Shown here piece after piece: positions 43,932 to 52,559 of a stretch of DNA of 52,559 bases; within the stretch, counting starts at the first letter, position 1, and each line of letters begins with the position of its first letter. The notes beneath the pieces were generated by a model that saw only the letters and a program-made list of their open reading frames with translations, did not search any database and had not been told where the DNA came from. The stretch lies in assembly GCA_020247305.1 (NCBI GenBank), contig JADCJE010000029.1:1-52559 (forward strand), in the 5' to 3' direction. Source of the stretch: Phycisphaerales bacterium (GTDB taxonomy: Bacteria; Planctomycetota; UBA1135; UBA2386). The position numbers and the translations under genes were made by a program.

Positions 43932-44996
43932 TCACTTCGCCTGGGCGAACTCTTCCGGCAGCTTGCCCGTCAGCGCCTTCAGGAAGATGACGAGGCCGCG
44001 CATCTGCTCGTCGGTCAGGGTCTTGCCGAGCTGCGTGTCGGCCATCGTCTTGATGGCCTCCTCCAGCGTCGCGACCTTGCCGTCGTGGTAGTACGGCGCC
44101 GTCTTCTCGACGTTGAGCAGCGACGGCACCTTGAAGAAGTGCTTGTCGGCCTCGCTCTTGGTCACCTGCATGCGACCGGTGTCCTCGAGGTGCGCGTACG
44201 GCTTCAGCAGGCCGTTCTTCTGGTACATGTTGCCGCCGAGCAGACGGGTCATGTGGCAGGTCGTGCAGCCGACCTCGATGAACGTCTTCAGGCCGTAGAC
44301 CTCGTCGCTGCTCAGCGCGCGCTGGTTGCCGTCGAGGTACTCGTCCCACTTCGACTTGGTAGCCAGCGTGCGCTCGAAGGCGCCGACCGCGAGGCGGAAG
44401 TTGCCGGCTGTGACCGGATCGGCGTCGCCCGGGAAGGCCTTCTTGAAGCCTTCGACCAGCTCCGCCTTCTCCTTGATCTTGGCGACCAGTTGCGCCTCGT
44501 CGGCGACGCCGTGCTCGTCCGGGTTCAGCACCGGCATCGAGGACTGCTCCTCGACCGTGCTGGCGCGACCGTCCCAGAACTGGCGGAAGTTCCGGAAGGC
44601 GTTCCACGTCGTCGGCGTGTTGCGGTCGCCGTTCTTGCCGTCGGTGCCCGGCGAGGTGGGCTTGCTGTCGACGCCGTAGTTGGCGAGGTCGTGGCACGAC
44701 GCGCAGCTGATGTTGCCGTTCTTCGACAGGTGCTTCTCGTGGTAGAGCGCCTTGCCGAGCGCGACCTTCTCCGGCGTGCTGGGGTTCTTCGGGTCGTCGG
44801 ACGCCGGGTCCTTGCCGAACAGCGTCTTGACCATGTTGTAGTCGATGCGCACCTTCGGCAGGGGCTTGGGGTCCTGCGCGGCGGCGGCCGCGGCGGGCGT
44901 CGACGGAGCGGACGGGGCGGCCGGCTGCGGCTCGCCGCCGAGGGTCAGGGACAGCAGCGCAATGGCGCCGCACGAACCGACGATGTGGGTCAGCAT
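43932..44996 (-). CDS. Di-haem cytochrome c peroxidase (MauG/CcpA family)
   Basis: This 354-residue protein has a signal sequence (MLTHIVGSCGAIALLSLTLG), an Ala/Pro-rich linker and two c-type haem motifs: CASCH (98-102) and CTTCH (244-248). Between them lie the family blocks NRNTPTTWNAFRNFRQFWDGR and FERTLATKSKWDEYLDGN, and near the end FKVPSLLNVEKTAPYYHDGKVATLEEAIK. These periplasmic enzymes reduce hydrogen peroxide with electrons from small c-type cytochromes; a few oxidise other proteins. ATG at 44996 gives the signal peptide. The 279 bases upstream of it, towards the acyl-CoA-dehydrogenase-like gene, show no gene, so two divergent promoters probably lie there. Confidence 0.92.
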   Translation of the reverse strand: MLTHIVGSCGAIALLSLTLGGEPQPAAPSAPSTPAAAAAAQDPKPLPKVRIDYNMVKTLFGKDPASDDPKNPSTPEKVALGKALYHEKHLSKNGNISCASCHDLANYGVDSKPTSPGTDGKNGDRNTPTTWNAFRNFRQFWDGRASTVEEQSSMPVLNPDEHGVADEAQLVAKIKEKAELVEGFKKAFPGDADPVTAGNFRLAVGAFERTLATKSKWDEYLDGNQRALSSDEVYGLKTFIEVGCTTCHMTRLLGGNMYQKNGLLKPYAHLEDTGRMQVTKSEADKHFFKVPSLLNVEKTAPYYHDGKVATLEEAIKTMADTQLGKTLTDEQMRGLVIFLKALTGKLPEEFAQAK

Positions 44997-45275
44997 GTGG
45001 AAGGCGAACAGGTTAGGACGGGGGCACCCCGCCACCAAAGGACGTTCGGGCCCGCCTTGGCCGCGGATGCGGCGCCGGCGGCAGGAGGTGCAACGCCGGG
45101 ACGGGCACGGACTTTCGCCAGCCCCTCCGCCCGTTACGCTGCCGCGCCGTGGACGTTTTCCGCCGACCCCCATCCTGACGCAGCGCCGGGCCCGACGTGA
45201 TCGGGCCGCGCCGCCCCCCGGGCTGACGGCCGGTCGCGTGGACCGGCCCCGGCCCGGCCAGCCCCACGCCCTGCC

Positions 45276-46403
45276 ATGACCTACGACTACCGCGCCGCCG
45301 CCGAAGCCGTCGCCGCCGCTGCCCACGAACACGCCCTCGCCGTCGACCAGACCGGGGCCTTCCCGAGCCACACCATCGACGCCGCCCGCAAGGCGGGCGT
45401 GCTCGGCATGACCAGCAAGGCCGCCGTCGGCGGCCACGGCCTCGGCCTGCGCGCCGCGGCCCACGTCGTCGAACGCGTCGCCCGCGAGTGCGGCAGCTCG
45501 GCGATGGTGCTGACGATGCACTTCTCCGGCGCTGCGGTGCTCGACGCACACGGCAGCGAACCGGTGCGCCGCGACCTCGCCGCCGGCCGCCACCTGTCGA
45601 CGCTGGCGTTCTCCGAAGCCGGCTCGCGCTCGCACTTCTGGGCCCCGGTCAGCACCGCGCGCGTCGACGGCGGCACGGCCGTGCTCGACGCCAAGAAGAG
45701 CTGGATCACGTCGGCGCGCGCCGCGACCGCGTACGTCTGGTCGAGCAAGCCCGCCGCCGGCAGCGAAGCCAGCACGCTCTGGCTGGTGCCGTCGAACAGC
45801 AAGGGCCTCGCCGTGCAGGGGCCGTTCGACGGGCTCGGCCTGCGCGGCAACGACTCCGCCCCGGTCGCCGCCGAGGGCGTGCACGTGCCGGTCGCCAACC
45901 GCCTCGGCGGCGATGGCGAGGGCTTTGGGATCATGATGGGCACCGTGCTGCCGACGTTCGCGGTGCTCAACGCCGCCGGCTCGCTCGGCCTCGCCGAAGG
46001 TATGGCGCAGAAGACCGCGGCCCACGCCGGCGGCACGCGCTACGCCCACATCGCCCAGCAGAATGCGCTCGCCGACCTGCCGACGATCCGCGCCTACGTC
46101 GCGCGCATGCGCATCCAGGTCGACATGGCCAAGGCGCTGTGGCAGGAGACGATCGGCGCGCTGGAAGAAGGCCGCGCCGACGCCGGCCTGCGCGTGCTGG
46201 AGACCAAGGCCGCCGCCGGCGAGACGGCGTGCAGCGTCGCCGACATGGCGATGCGCGTCTGCGGCGGCATGGCCTTCCGCAAGGAGGTCGGCGTCGAACG
46301 GCTGTTCCGCGACGCGCGCGCGGCGATGGTCATGGCCCCGACCAGCGACCAGCTGTTCGACTTCATCGGCAAGGCGGCGTGCGGCCTGCCGCTGTTCGGC
46401 TGA
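45276..46403 (+). CDS. Acyl-CoA-dehydrogenase-like flavoprotein without EGT motif
   Basis: This 375-residue protein has the acyl-CoA dehydrogenase fold: FSEAGSRSHFWAPVSTA for the FAD/substrate loop, LDAKKSWITSARAATAYVW, a QQ-ALADL---R helix, and the VCGGMAFRKEVGVERLFRDARAAMVM helix. At the end the usual YEGTS with the catalytic Glu is replaced by MAPTSDQL, so a normal alpha-beta dehydrogenation base is missing. Some relatives without that Glu are FMN- or FAD-dependent oxygenases (DszC-type). A signal-less PhnD-like gene follows 17 bases later and a diiron protein after that, so the three likely work together. Confidence 0.85.
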   Translation: MTYDYRAAAEAVAAAAHEHALAVDQTGAFPSHTIDAARKAGVLGMTSKAAVGGHGLGLRAAAHVVERVARECGSSAMVLTMHFSGAAVLDAHGSEPVRRDLAAGRHLSTLAFSEAGSRSHFWAPVSTARVDGGTAVLDAKKSWITSARAATAYVWSSKPAAGSEASTLWLVPSNSKGLAVQGPFDGLGLRGNDSAPVAAEGVHVPVANRLGGDGEGFGIMMGTVLPTFAVLNAAGSLGLAEGMAQKTAAHAGGTRYAHIAQQNALADLPTIRAYVARMRIQVDMAKALWQETIGALEEGRADAGLRVLETKAAAGETACSVADMAMRVCGGMAFRKEVGVERLFRDARAAMVMAPTSDQLFDFIGKAACGLPLFG

Positions 46404-46420
46404 TCGACTAGCCTCTCCCC

Positions 46421-47269
46421 ATGACCGACACCCTGCTGCTCGGCGCCGTCGCCTACGACCCCAAGGTCGTCACCATCTGGGACGGCTTCCAACGCTGGTT
46501 CGCCGCCCGCGGCCTGCCGTTCGACTACGTGCTGTACACCAACTACGAGCGGCAGGTCGAACAGCACTTCGCCGGCGCCTTCCACGTGGCGTGGAACTCG
46601 CCGCTCGCGTGGCTGCAGGCGCAGCGGGTCGCCAAGGCGCGCGGCCGCGATTGCCGCGCCGTCGCGATGCGCGACACCGACCAGGACCTGACGTCGGTCG
46701 TCGTCGTGCGCGCCGACGCGCCGATCCGCAGCGTCGCCGACCTGCGCGGCAAGCGCCTGGGCGTCGGCGCCGGCGACTCGCCGCAGGCGACGATGATCCC
46801 GCTGCAGCAGCTCGCCGAGCACGGCCTCGTCGGCGGCCGCGACTGCGAGGTGCGCCGCTTCGACGTGCTGGTCGGCAAGCACGGCGACCACGTCGGCGGC
46901 GAGCGCGACGCCGCGAAGGCCCTGATGCGCGGCGAGGTCGACGCCGCCTGCATGATCGACGGCAACCACCTGCTGTTCGCGCAGGAAGGCACGCTGCCGC
47001 GCGGCCAGACGCGCGTGCTGCTGCAGACCGGCGCGTACGACCACTGCAACTTCACCGTGCTCGACGGCGCGCCGACGGCGCTGATGCAGCGCTTCACCGA
47101 CCTGCTGTTCGGCATGCGCTACGACGACCCCGAGGTGCGGCCGCTGCTCGACCTCGAAGGCCTCAAGGCGTGGCGGCCGGGCCGCACCAGCGGCTACGCG
47201 CTGCTCGAACGCGGCTGCGAGCAGTTCGGCTGGCTGCAGCCGTTCCTGCAGCACATGGCGGCAGGCTGA
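46421..47269 (+). CDS. PhnD-like periplasmic-binding-fold protein without signal peptide
   Basis: This 282-residue protein has the two-lobe binding-protein pattern of PhnD/phosphonate-type solute receptors: LLLGAVAYDPKVVTIWDGFQRWF, VVRADAPIRSVADLRGKRLGVGAGDSPQATMIPLQQL and GEVDAACMIDGNHLLF. It starts directly with MTDTLLLGAVAYDPK and has no signal peptide, and no ABC permease or ATPase is adjacent. It may therefore be a cytoplasmic enzyme or sensor using this fold, as MqnA/MqnD do. It lies between the flavoprotein and the diiron fusion and probably shares their transcript. Confidence 0.82.
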   Translation: MTDTLLLGAVAYDPKVVTIWDGFQRWFAARGLPFDYVLYTNYERQVEQHFAGAFHVAWNSPLAWLQAQRVAKARGRDCRAVAMRDTDQDLTSVVVVRADAPIRSVADLRGKRLGVGAGDSPQATMIPLQQLAEHGLVGGRDCEVRRFDVLVGKHGDHVGGERDAAKALMRGEVDAACMIDGNHLLFAQEGTLPRGQTRVLLQTGAYDHCNFTVLDGAPTALMQRFTDLLFGMRYDDPEVRPLLDLEGLKAWRPGRTSGYALLERGCEQFGWLQPFLQHMAAG

Positions 47270-47277
47270 GGGCCGGC

Positions 47278-48507
47278 ATGACCGACGACCCGATCGACCT
47301 CGGCGAACTCGGCCTCGACGCCGGCGGCGCCGTGCTGCTGCGCCTTGGCCTCGCCGAGCGCCCGGTCGGCGCCGCCGTGCCGATCGCCGGTTCGGCCGGT
47401 GACTTCGCCGTGCACCTGCGTGCCTTCGCGCGCGCCGAAGGCCACGGCTTCGCCGAGACGCCCGCGGACCAGCGCCTCGCCGGCCCGCGCGCGCCATCGG
47501 GCGCGTTGGTGGTCGCCACGCTGACCCGCGGCGACGCCGCGCCGTCGCGCTGGCGCGGGGCCGAGCGCGCCGGGGCCGCGACGGCGGACGGCGCCGTCGA
47601 CCACCCGAAGGCCAGCTGGGGACTCGCCGCGCGCGGCGCCATGGTCGAAGCCGGCGCGCCGGCGTTCCGCTTCGCCCTCGCCGACCGCGACGAGGTCTGG
47701 GCCGACGACGCCGGCGCGCTGTACCGCGAGGCGGCGGCGGCGCAGTGGGATCCCGGCGCCGCGATCCCGTGGGACGCGCCGCGCCCGCATCCGGCGTTCG
47801 TCGAGGACGCGCTCGTGCAGGTGCTCACCTACCTGATCGAGAACGAGACCGCCGCGCTGGTCGTGCCGGCGCGCTTCTGCGCGCAGGTCCATCCGCACTT
47901 CCGCGAGGTGATGCAGCTGCTCGCGATCCAGGCCGCCGACGAGGCGCGCCACATCGAGGTGTTCACGCGCCGTGCGCTGCTGGGCCGGAAGGAACTCGGC
48001 CTGTCGACCGGGGGCGGCCAGCGCTCGCTGCAGACGCTCGTCGACGAACCGGACTTCGCGCTGGCGAGCTTCCTGCTCAGCGTGCTCGGCGAAGGCTCCT
48101 TCCTGCACCTGCTCGGCTTCCTGCACGTGCATGCGCCCGACCGCTGCACCGCCGAGATCATGCGCCTCGCGGCGAGGGACGAAGCGCGCCACGTCGCCTT
48201 CGGCATGGCGCACCTGAAGCGCCACGCCGCGCACGACCCGACGTTGCTCGGCCGCCTGCGCCTCGCGATCGAGCGCCGCCACGACGCCCTGCGCCACACC
48301 GCCGGCCTCAACGCCGAGGTGTTCGACGCGCTCGTCGTGCTGGCCGCCGGCGAACTGTCGCCCGCCGCGATCGCGCGCGGCCACGCCGCGGTCGCCGACC
48401 TGCAGCGGCAGATGGACACCGGCCGGCAGGCGCGGCTGCGGCGGCTCGGATTCCCAGCCGAAGAGGCGCGCGACCTCAGCGCGCTGCACACGCGCAACTT
48501 CATGTGA
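47278..48507 (+). CDS. TusA-like/diiron ferritin-like fusion protein
   Basis: This 409-residue protein begins with a small alpha/beta region (about 8-60: LDAGGAVLLRLGLAERPVGAAV, DFAVHLRAFARAEGHGF) resembling a TusA/SirA sulfur-carrier domain but without its cysteine. The main part is a ferritin-like helical bundle with a full carboxylate diiron set: Glu190, Glu222 and His225 (DEARHIEVF), Glu272, Glu302 and His305 (DEARHVAFG). Such sites activate O2 in oxygenases, oxidases and N-oxygenases. The gene starts 8 bases after the PhnD-like stop. The actual substrate is unknown. Confidence 0.82.
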   Translation: MTDDPIDLGELGLDAGGAVLLRLGLAERPVGAAVPIAGSAGDFAVHLRAFARAEGHGFAETPADQRLAGPRAPSGALVVATLTRGDAAPSRWRGAERAGAATADGAVDHPKASWGLAARGAMVEAGAPAFRFALADRDEVWADDAGALYREAAAAQWDPGAAIPWDAPRPHPAFVEDALVQVLTYLIENETAALVVPARFCAQVHPHFREVMQLLAIQAADEARHIEVFTRRALLGRKELGLSTGGGQRSLQTLVDEPDFALASFLLSVLGEGSFLHLLGFLHVHAPDRCTAEIMRLAARDEARHVAFGMAHLKRHAAHDPTLLGRLRLAIERRHDALRHTAGLNAEVFDALVVLAAGELSPAAIARGHAAVADLQRQMDTGRQARLRRLGFPAEEARDLSALHTRNFM

Positions 48508-48567
48508 GCGCGGGGGCGGACCGATGACCGGGCGGCGGCAGCGCCATGCCGCTGCCGCGCCCAGGCC

Positions 48568-49326
48568 ATGGCCGACCCAGAGTCCTTCCCGCGATTCCGC
48601 CGCGAGGTCGTCGCCCTCGACCCGGCGCTGCGTGAACGCATCGCCGGCGACTGGCTGGCCGCGCGCGACCGGCAGGTCGGCCGCAGTCCGTGGCCGACGG
48701 TGTGCGTGTTCGGCGCGATGGTCCTCGCCTTGGGCATCGGCATCGGCGAGCGCTGCGGCGCGTGGACGACAGGCCTCGCCGTCGGCGCCGTCGGCGCCGC
48801 AATGCTGGCGCGCGCGGTGCTGCGGCGCGACCGCGCCTTCCGCGTCACGGTCGACCGCGACGTCGCCGCGCTGCGCGCCGCACCGCACGCGATCCGCCAC
48901 ACCCTCGACCTCGCTGGCCCGCACCTGCTCGCCTGCCACGAGCACGGCATCGTCGTGCTGGCGCCGCTCGCGCCCGGCCGCACGTTCTGCGTCGACCTCG
49001 ACCACTGCGCCGACCATCCGGGCCACGGCCCGGTCGACGACGCCCTGCGGCAGCAGAAGCTGACGTCGCAGTGGGTCTGGCACGACGTGCCTGCCGGCGA
49101 CGGCCGCATGTTCCGGTGGCAGGCCTTCAGCCTGGCCGGTCCAGCGCTCGCGCCCACGCTGCGCGCGGACTTTGCCGATGCCGACGAACTGGGCGAATTC
49201 GTCGATTCCTTCGCCGACGAATGGCTGCCCGAGGACTGCGTCGCCAAGGTCGACTTCGACGCGATCGTCGCCGGCGACGCGGCGCTCCGTGCGCGGCGGG
49301 CGGCGGCACGGCAACCGCGCGCGTGA
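48568..49326 (+). CDS. Two-helix membrane protein of unknown function
   Basis: This 252-residue protein has two membrane helices (about 44-62 and 65-82), then a soluble domain of about 165 residues with strands and a His-rich patch (HTLDLAGPHLLACHEHG). The cysteines at CEHG- and DLDHCADH-type segments and HxxxH spacing hint at metal binding, but no family match is recognised. ATG at 48568 follows the diiron gene by 60 bases and might share its transcript. It converges with the SOUL gene. Confidence 0.6.
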   Translation: MADPESFPRFRREVVALDPALRERIAGDWLAARDRQVGRSPWPTVCVFGAMVLALGIGIGERCGAWTTGLAVGAVGAAMLARAVLRRDRAFRVTVDRDVAALRAAPHAIRHTLDLAGPHLLACHEHGIVVLAPLAPGRTFCVDLDHCADHPGHGPVDDALRQQKLTSQWVWHDVPAGDGRMFRWQAFSLAGPALAPTLRADFADADELGEFVDSFADEWLPEDCVAKVDFDAIVAGDAALRARRAAARQPRA

Positions 49327-49359
49327 CCGGCGGCAGCGGCCGCCGATCGCGTCACGCAC

Positions 49360-50307
49360 TCACTTGCCGGAAGCGGGCTTGCCGGCCGACTTGCCGGAAC
49401 CGGCCGGCGCGGGGGTCGCGGGCGCCGGGGTGGTCGGCGCGGCAGCGGGCGCGGCCTCGCCCGCCTTGTCCCGGCGACGGATCGGCACCTGCACCTCCGA
49501 CCAACGCGCGTCCGGATCGATGAACGGGCCGTTGTAGACGAACATGCGCGGCTGACCGGCGACCTCCCACTCCTTCTGCCCCTTCAGCCACGCGCGCAGG
49601 GTGTCCATCGCCTCGGTCGCGTCGAAGCCGCCCTTGGCGCCGACGCTGAGCACGGTCACGGGCGCCGTGTCGCGGACCACGATCTTGCCGTCCTTGCCGA
49701 CCGGGCCGAGATTGGCCGAACGGTAGAGGAAGCTCATCGTCGTCTCGGTCGCTTCGCCCTCGTCCGCCGACTCGCCGCTCATGAAGTCCTTGTAGAGCTC
49801 GGCGTAGTCCATCTCGACCGGCGCGGTCATCGAGATCTCGCGCTTCTTGATGTGGTTGAACAGCGGGAAGAAGCCGGCGGTCATGCCCTCGGCAGAGTCG
49901 TCCTTCGACACCAGTTCGGCGCGGCGCACGGACGGATAGTCCTTGATGTCGATCGCCCCGGGCGGCGTCGGCTCGGGGTAGCCCTCGGGCAGCGGCGACT
50001 CGATCATCGACGGGCCGCAGCGGTAGACACCCTTGACCACGTCGATCGCGATCTCGCGATCGCCGCCGACGCGGCGCACGAGCTTCGGCGTGCGCACCGC
50101 CCCTTGGCCTTCGACCGCGCGGCCGGGCGCGGCGTCCTTGGCCTTGGCGTTGGCCTTGGCCTTGGTGCCCGCAGCCGCCTTCGACTTGGCGTCCGCCGGC
50201 TGGCTTGGTTCCGCGGCCGGTGCTTCGGGTTTGGCTTGGCCGACGAGATCGGCGGTGGCAGCGAGGATGGCGAGCGTCGCCCAGACGAATGCAGGAGTGG
50301 CGTTCAT
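49360..50307 (-). CDS. Exported SOUL haem-binding family protein
   Basis: This 315-residue protein has a signal peptide ending near VGQA, an Ala/Lys/Pro linker of about 45 residues and a SOUL/HBP domain (about 80-270): YPSVRRAEL, AGFFPLFNHIKKREISMTAPVEMDY, TMSFLYRS. SOUL proteins bind haem or tetrapyrroles; the exported form is less common and may deliver or store haem in the periplasm. The last ~40 residues are Ala/Pro-rich. ATG at 50307 is picked for the signal sequence. It lies downstream of the helical-repeat gene on the same strand, 127 bases apart. Confidence 0.83.
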   Translation of the reverse strand: MNATPAFVWATLAILAATADLVGQAKPEAPAAEPSQPADAKSKAAAGTKAKANAKAKDAAPGRAVEGQGAVRTPKLVRRVGGDREIAIDVVKGVYRCGPSMIESPLPEGYPEPTPPGAIDIKDYPSVRRAELVSKDDSAEGMTAGFFPLFNHIKKREISMTAPVEMDYAELYKDFMSGESADEGEATETTMSFLYRSANLGPVGKDGKIVVRDTAPVTVLSVGAKGGFDATEAMDTLRAWLKGQKEWEVAGQPRMFVYNGPFIDPDARWSEVQVPIRRRDKAGEAAPAAAPTTPAPATPAPAGSGKSAGKPASGK

Positions 50308-50434
50308 GGCGCCGTCTTCGCCCTCGGTGCGCCGCCGGATGCAAACGCGCGCGCGACATGCGCCAGCGCCGATCCGCTCGCGCGCGTCGCCACCGCAGGT
50401 CCGGCGATCCCGACGCGCTGCGGTTGCGGCGGCC

Positions 50435-51730
50435 TCAGCGCGGCCGCCGCAACCGCGCCGCCGCGCGCAGGCGCAGTTCCCGCGCCGCCAACGGCGACGC
50501 GGCGAGCGCGGCGATGCGCGCGCGCGCTGCTTCGTCGAGCGTCGGCAGGAACGAACAGGCATCGGCCACGGTCTCGTCCTCGCAGTCCCACAGCGCGGCG
50601 TGCAACTCGGCCTGCGCGCCCGGCGCGTCGGGCATCATCGCCAGCGCATGCACGGCGCGTCGGCGAGCCTGGCTGAACGGCGTCGTCGCCGCGACCTCGA
50701 CCAGCAGCGGCGCCGAGCGGCTGTCGCCCAGGCGCGCGAGCGCGTCTAGCTCGTCGATCACCGCCATGCCGCCGTCGCGCGCGGCGTTGCCGGCGACGAA
50801 GGCTTCGAGCACCTCGCGATCGGCCGGCGTCGCGTGTTCGCGGAACACCGCGCCGACGGCGACGTCGAAGTAGCCGCCGAAGCCGCGCCAGCGGCGCGCC
50901 TGCGCCAGCGCGTGCGGCGGCGGCAGGTGCATGACGTACTCGACGAGGCACGACCGTCGCATGCGCGTGACGCCGTCCATGCGGCGCGACGGCTCGGCGC
51001 CGTCGTCGGGCCGCGCGAAGAGGTCCTCGGCGAGCGCCAGCGGCCGATCGTCGGCGCACAGCCCGAGCGCGCGCGCCGCCAGCCGCACGCGGCCATAGAC
51101 GACGTCGTCGCGCAGCGTGGCGAACAGCCGGTTGCGCGTCGCCTCGTCGCCGCGCGCGCACAACTCGCCGAGCAGGCGATCGCGGCGGTCGTGGCGCGCG
51201 TCGCGGCCGAGTTCGAGCAGTTCGTCGGTGGTCAGGTCGGCGAGTTCGGGATTGCGTTCGCCGCGCACCGCCGCGGCGGCGCAGTCGGCGTGCTCGCGCG
51301 CGCAGCGCAGCCACATCGCCCGCGCGCGCGGCGACAGGTCGACCGGCATGGCGAGGCGACCGTCGTGCAGGCAGGCGACGACGACGCCGAGCGCGGCCGC
51401 GTCCGTCGCGTCGTCGGCGACGAACGCGCGCACCGCCGGCGCGCCGAGCGCCCACATGCCGGCGAGCGTCTCGGCGACGAGCGCAGCGCCGGGCGCGCCG
51501 GCGCGCTCGAACAGCGGCGCGGTCGGCAGGTCGAGCGCCATCGCCAGTTCGGCGTAGCAGCGCGCCCGCGCTTCGAACTCCGGCTCACGGCGCGGATCGT
51601 CGAGCACGCACGCGAGCAGGTCGGCGTGCGCGGCCGCGCCGTCGACCAGCGCGCGCCGCACGCCGCGACCGTGGCCGCGCTGCAGTTGGCCGAGGCGGGT
51701 CGTCGGATCGGCGAGCGGAACGGCGGCCAC
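50435..51730 (-). CDS. HEAT-like helical repeat protein
   Basis: This 431-residue protein is almost wholly helical with many Ala/Arg/Leu positions and repeated pairs of short helices (ADLLACVLDDPRREPEFEARAR; ELGRDARHDRRDRLLGELC; ARLGDSRSAPLLVEVAA), as in HEAT/PBS-type repeats. No enzymatic motif is visible. It likely acts as a protein scaffold. The start is a GTG at 51730. It is divergent from maf with 164 bases between them. Confidence 0.6.
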   Translation of the reverse strand: MAAVPLADPTTRLGQLQRGHGRGVRRALVDGAAAHADLLACVLDDPRREPEFEARARCYAELAMALDLPTAPLFERAGAPGAALVAETLAGMWALGAPAVRAFVADDATDAAALGVVVACLHDGRLAMPVDLSPRARAMWLRCAREHADCAAAAVRGERNPELADLTTDELLELGRDARHDRRDRLLGELCARGDEATRNRLFATLRDDVVYGRVRLAARALGLCADDRPLALAEDLFARPDDGAEPSRRMDGVTRMRRSCLVEYVMHLPPPHALAQARRWRGFGGYFDVAVGAVFREHATPADREVLEAFVAGNAARDGGMAVIDELDALARLGDSRSAPLLVEVAATTPFSQARRRAVHALAMMPDAPGAQAELHAALWDCEDETVADACSFLPTLDEAARARIAALAASPLAARELRLRAAARLRRPR

Positions 51731-51894
51731 GGTACGGCAGCGTAGGGCGAGCGTGCGCGGGGCGGCAACGGACCAGTGCGCCGCGCGCGCATAGGAACCA
51801 CCCGAGCCGGGCGCGCGCCGCGCTGGGGCGCCGCTTCGGGCCGTGCGCGCGGCCGGCGTCGCATCCGCCGCGGTGCTCGCTACCGTTTCGGTCC

Positions 51895-52476
51895 ATGCTG
51901 CCGCCGTTGGTCCTCGCCAGCACGTCCCCCTACCGCCGCGAACTGCTGGCGCGGTTGCGCCTGCCGTTCGTTTGCGAGCGGCCCGGCGTCGACGAGGACG
52001 CGGTCAAGCGCGCGCTCGGCGAACCGCTGGCGATCGTGCGCGACCTCGCGCGCGCGAAGGCGCGCGCCGTCGCCGCGCGCCACCCCGGCGCCGTGGTGAT
52101 CGGCGGCGACCAGGGCGCGGAGGTCGACGGCGCGCTGCTCGACAAACCCGGCGACGCCGCGCGCGCGACGGCGCAGTTGCAGCGCCTGCGCGGCCGCGAA
52201 CACCAGCTGCTGACCGCGGTCGCGGTCGCGCACCCGGGCGGGCTCGTCGAGTGGGTCGAGACGACGCGCTTGACCATGCGCGCGCTCGGCGACGACGCAA
52301 TCGCCCGCTACGTCGCCGCCGAGCAGCCGTTCGACTGCGCCGGCAGCTACAAGATCGAAGGGCTGGGCATCGGCCTGTTCGACGCCATCGCCGGCGACGA
52401 CCAGACGGCGATCGTCGGCCTGCCGCTGCTGCGGCTGTGCCGCGAACTGCGCGCGCTCGGGATGCTGCTGCCGTGA
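51895..52476 (+). CDS. maf: Maf/YceF-type nucleotide pyrophosphatase
   Basis: This 193-residue protein hydrolyses non-standard nucleotides; the family clears dTTP/UTP or m7GTP. Motifs: LVLASTSPYRRELL (substrate loop), ARAKARAVA, VIGGDQGAEVDG (the SDQ-type catalytic Asp), KPG and CAGSYKIEGLG. The DQGAEVDG and SYKIEG text is nearer to YceF (m7GTP pyrophosphatase) than to MafB. The ATG at 51895 is 5 residues before the first strand. The right end of the window, 52477-52559, holds nothing recognisable. Confidence 0.93.
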   Translation: MLPPLVLASTSPYRRELLARLRLPFVCERPGVDEDAVKRALGEPLAIVRDLARAKARAVAARHPGAVVIGGDQGAEVDGALLDKPGDAARATAQLQRLRGREHQLLTAVAVAHPGGLVEWVETTRLTMRALGDDAIARYVAAEQPFDCAGSYKIEGLGIGLFDAIAGDDQTAIVGLPLLRLCRELRALGMLLP

Positions 52477-52559
52477 CGGCGGCGGCGACGGCAGGTGGCG
52501 CCGCGATGCCCGGCGCCGCCCGTGTCGCCGGATCGCTCCGCGCGCGCTGGCGCGCCTGC

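Overview
The window is very G+C-rich chromosomal DNA from a Gram-negative bacterium. It is most likely a member of the Planctomycetota. The clues are a secreted surface protein with a PPC-like domain and a C-terminal GAPGC/SNG-type module, Ala/Pro-rich membrane-anchored proteins with FHA or carboxypeptidase-regulatory domains, a vacuolar-type pyrophosphatase, and many GTG starts with ATGA/GTGA stop-start overlaps. This assignment is inference; there is no rRNA here to confirm it. I see no phage genes, transposases or CRISPR arrays, and gene order looks like ordinary core plus lineage-specific chromosome.

Layout: (1) 1-6711: end of a surface protein, tRNA-Ala(CGC), a MinD/FlhG-type ATPase, an HU-like protein, a nitrilase-family amidohydrolase, a sigma-70 factor and a secreted anchored protein. 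(2) 6881-9363: Fe-S carrier Mrp, a small CxxC protein, thioredoxin and LipB. (3) 9374-11969: an overlapping block of exonuclease VII subunits and a site-2 protease. (4) 11997-17662: SirB1-like protein, PLP decarboxylase, then a sensor kinase, a HAMP membrane protein and a pseudopilin. (5) 17955-22664: tRNA-Leu(GAG), a large envelope protein, a class I aminotransferase and an OB-fold/DEDDy exonuclease fusion. (6) 22687-25424: an HD phosphohydrolase, an outer-membrane MetA-like protein and a candidate selenoprotein. (7) 25687-30496: a regulatory-fold envelope protein and three GT4 glycosyltransferases. (8) 30499-39769: tail-anchored FHA protein, an ABC transporter block, DedA, H+/Na+-pyrophosphatase, RsfS and a DUF255/thioredoxin-fold protein. 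(9) 39993-52476: omega subunit, heterodimeric ABC exporter, di-haem peroxidase, a three-gene flavoprotein/PBP-fold/diiron cassette, a membrane protein, a SOUL protein, a helical-repeat protein and Maf.

The most exciting observation is at 22687-23163 on the minus strand. One continuous frame encodes a signal sequence followed by a heavy-metal-associated (HMA) domain. The two metal-binding cysteines of the usual GMxCxxC loop are both replaced by in-frame TGA codons (GLE-TGA-LP-TGA). The sequence on both sides of the two TGAs fits the HMA fold, so this reads as a UxxU selenoprotein rather than two unrelated short genes. It is the last gene of an apparent operon after an outer-membrane protein. 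The selenocysteine machinery is not in the window and would have to be found elsewhere in the genome.

Other points of interest are an exonuclease VII large subunit with an N-terminal HARP-like extension, a YhaM-like OB domain fused to a DEDDy exonuclease, an Mrp without its CxxC loop next to a small CxxC protein, and a three-gene cassette. That cassette holds an acyl-CoA-dehydrogenase-like protein lacking the usual EGT glutamate motif, a signal-less PhnD-like protein and a TusA-like/diiron fusion. Together they look like an uncharacterised oxidative pathway.
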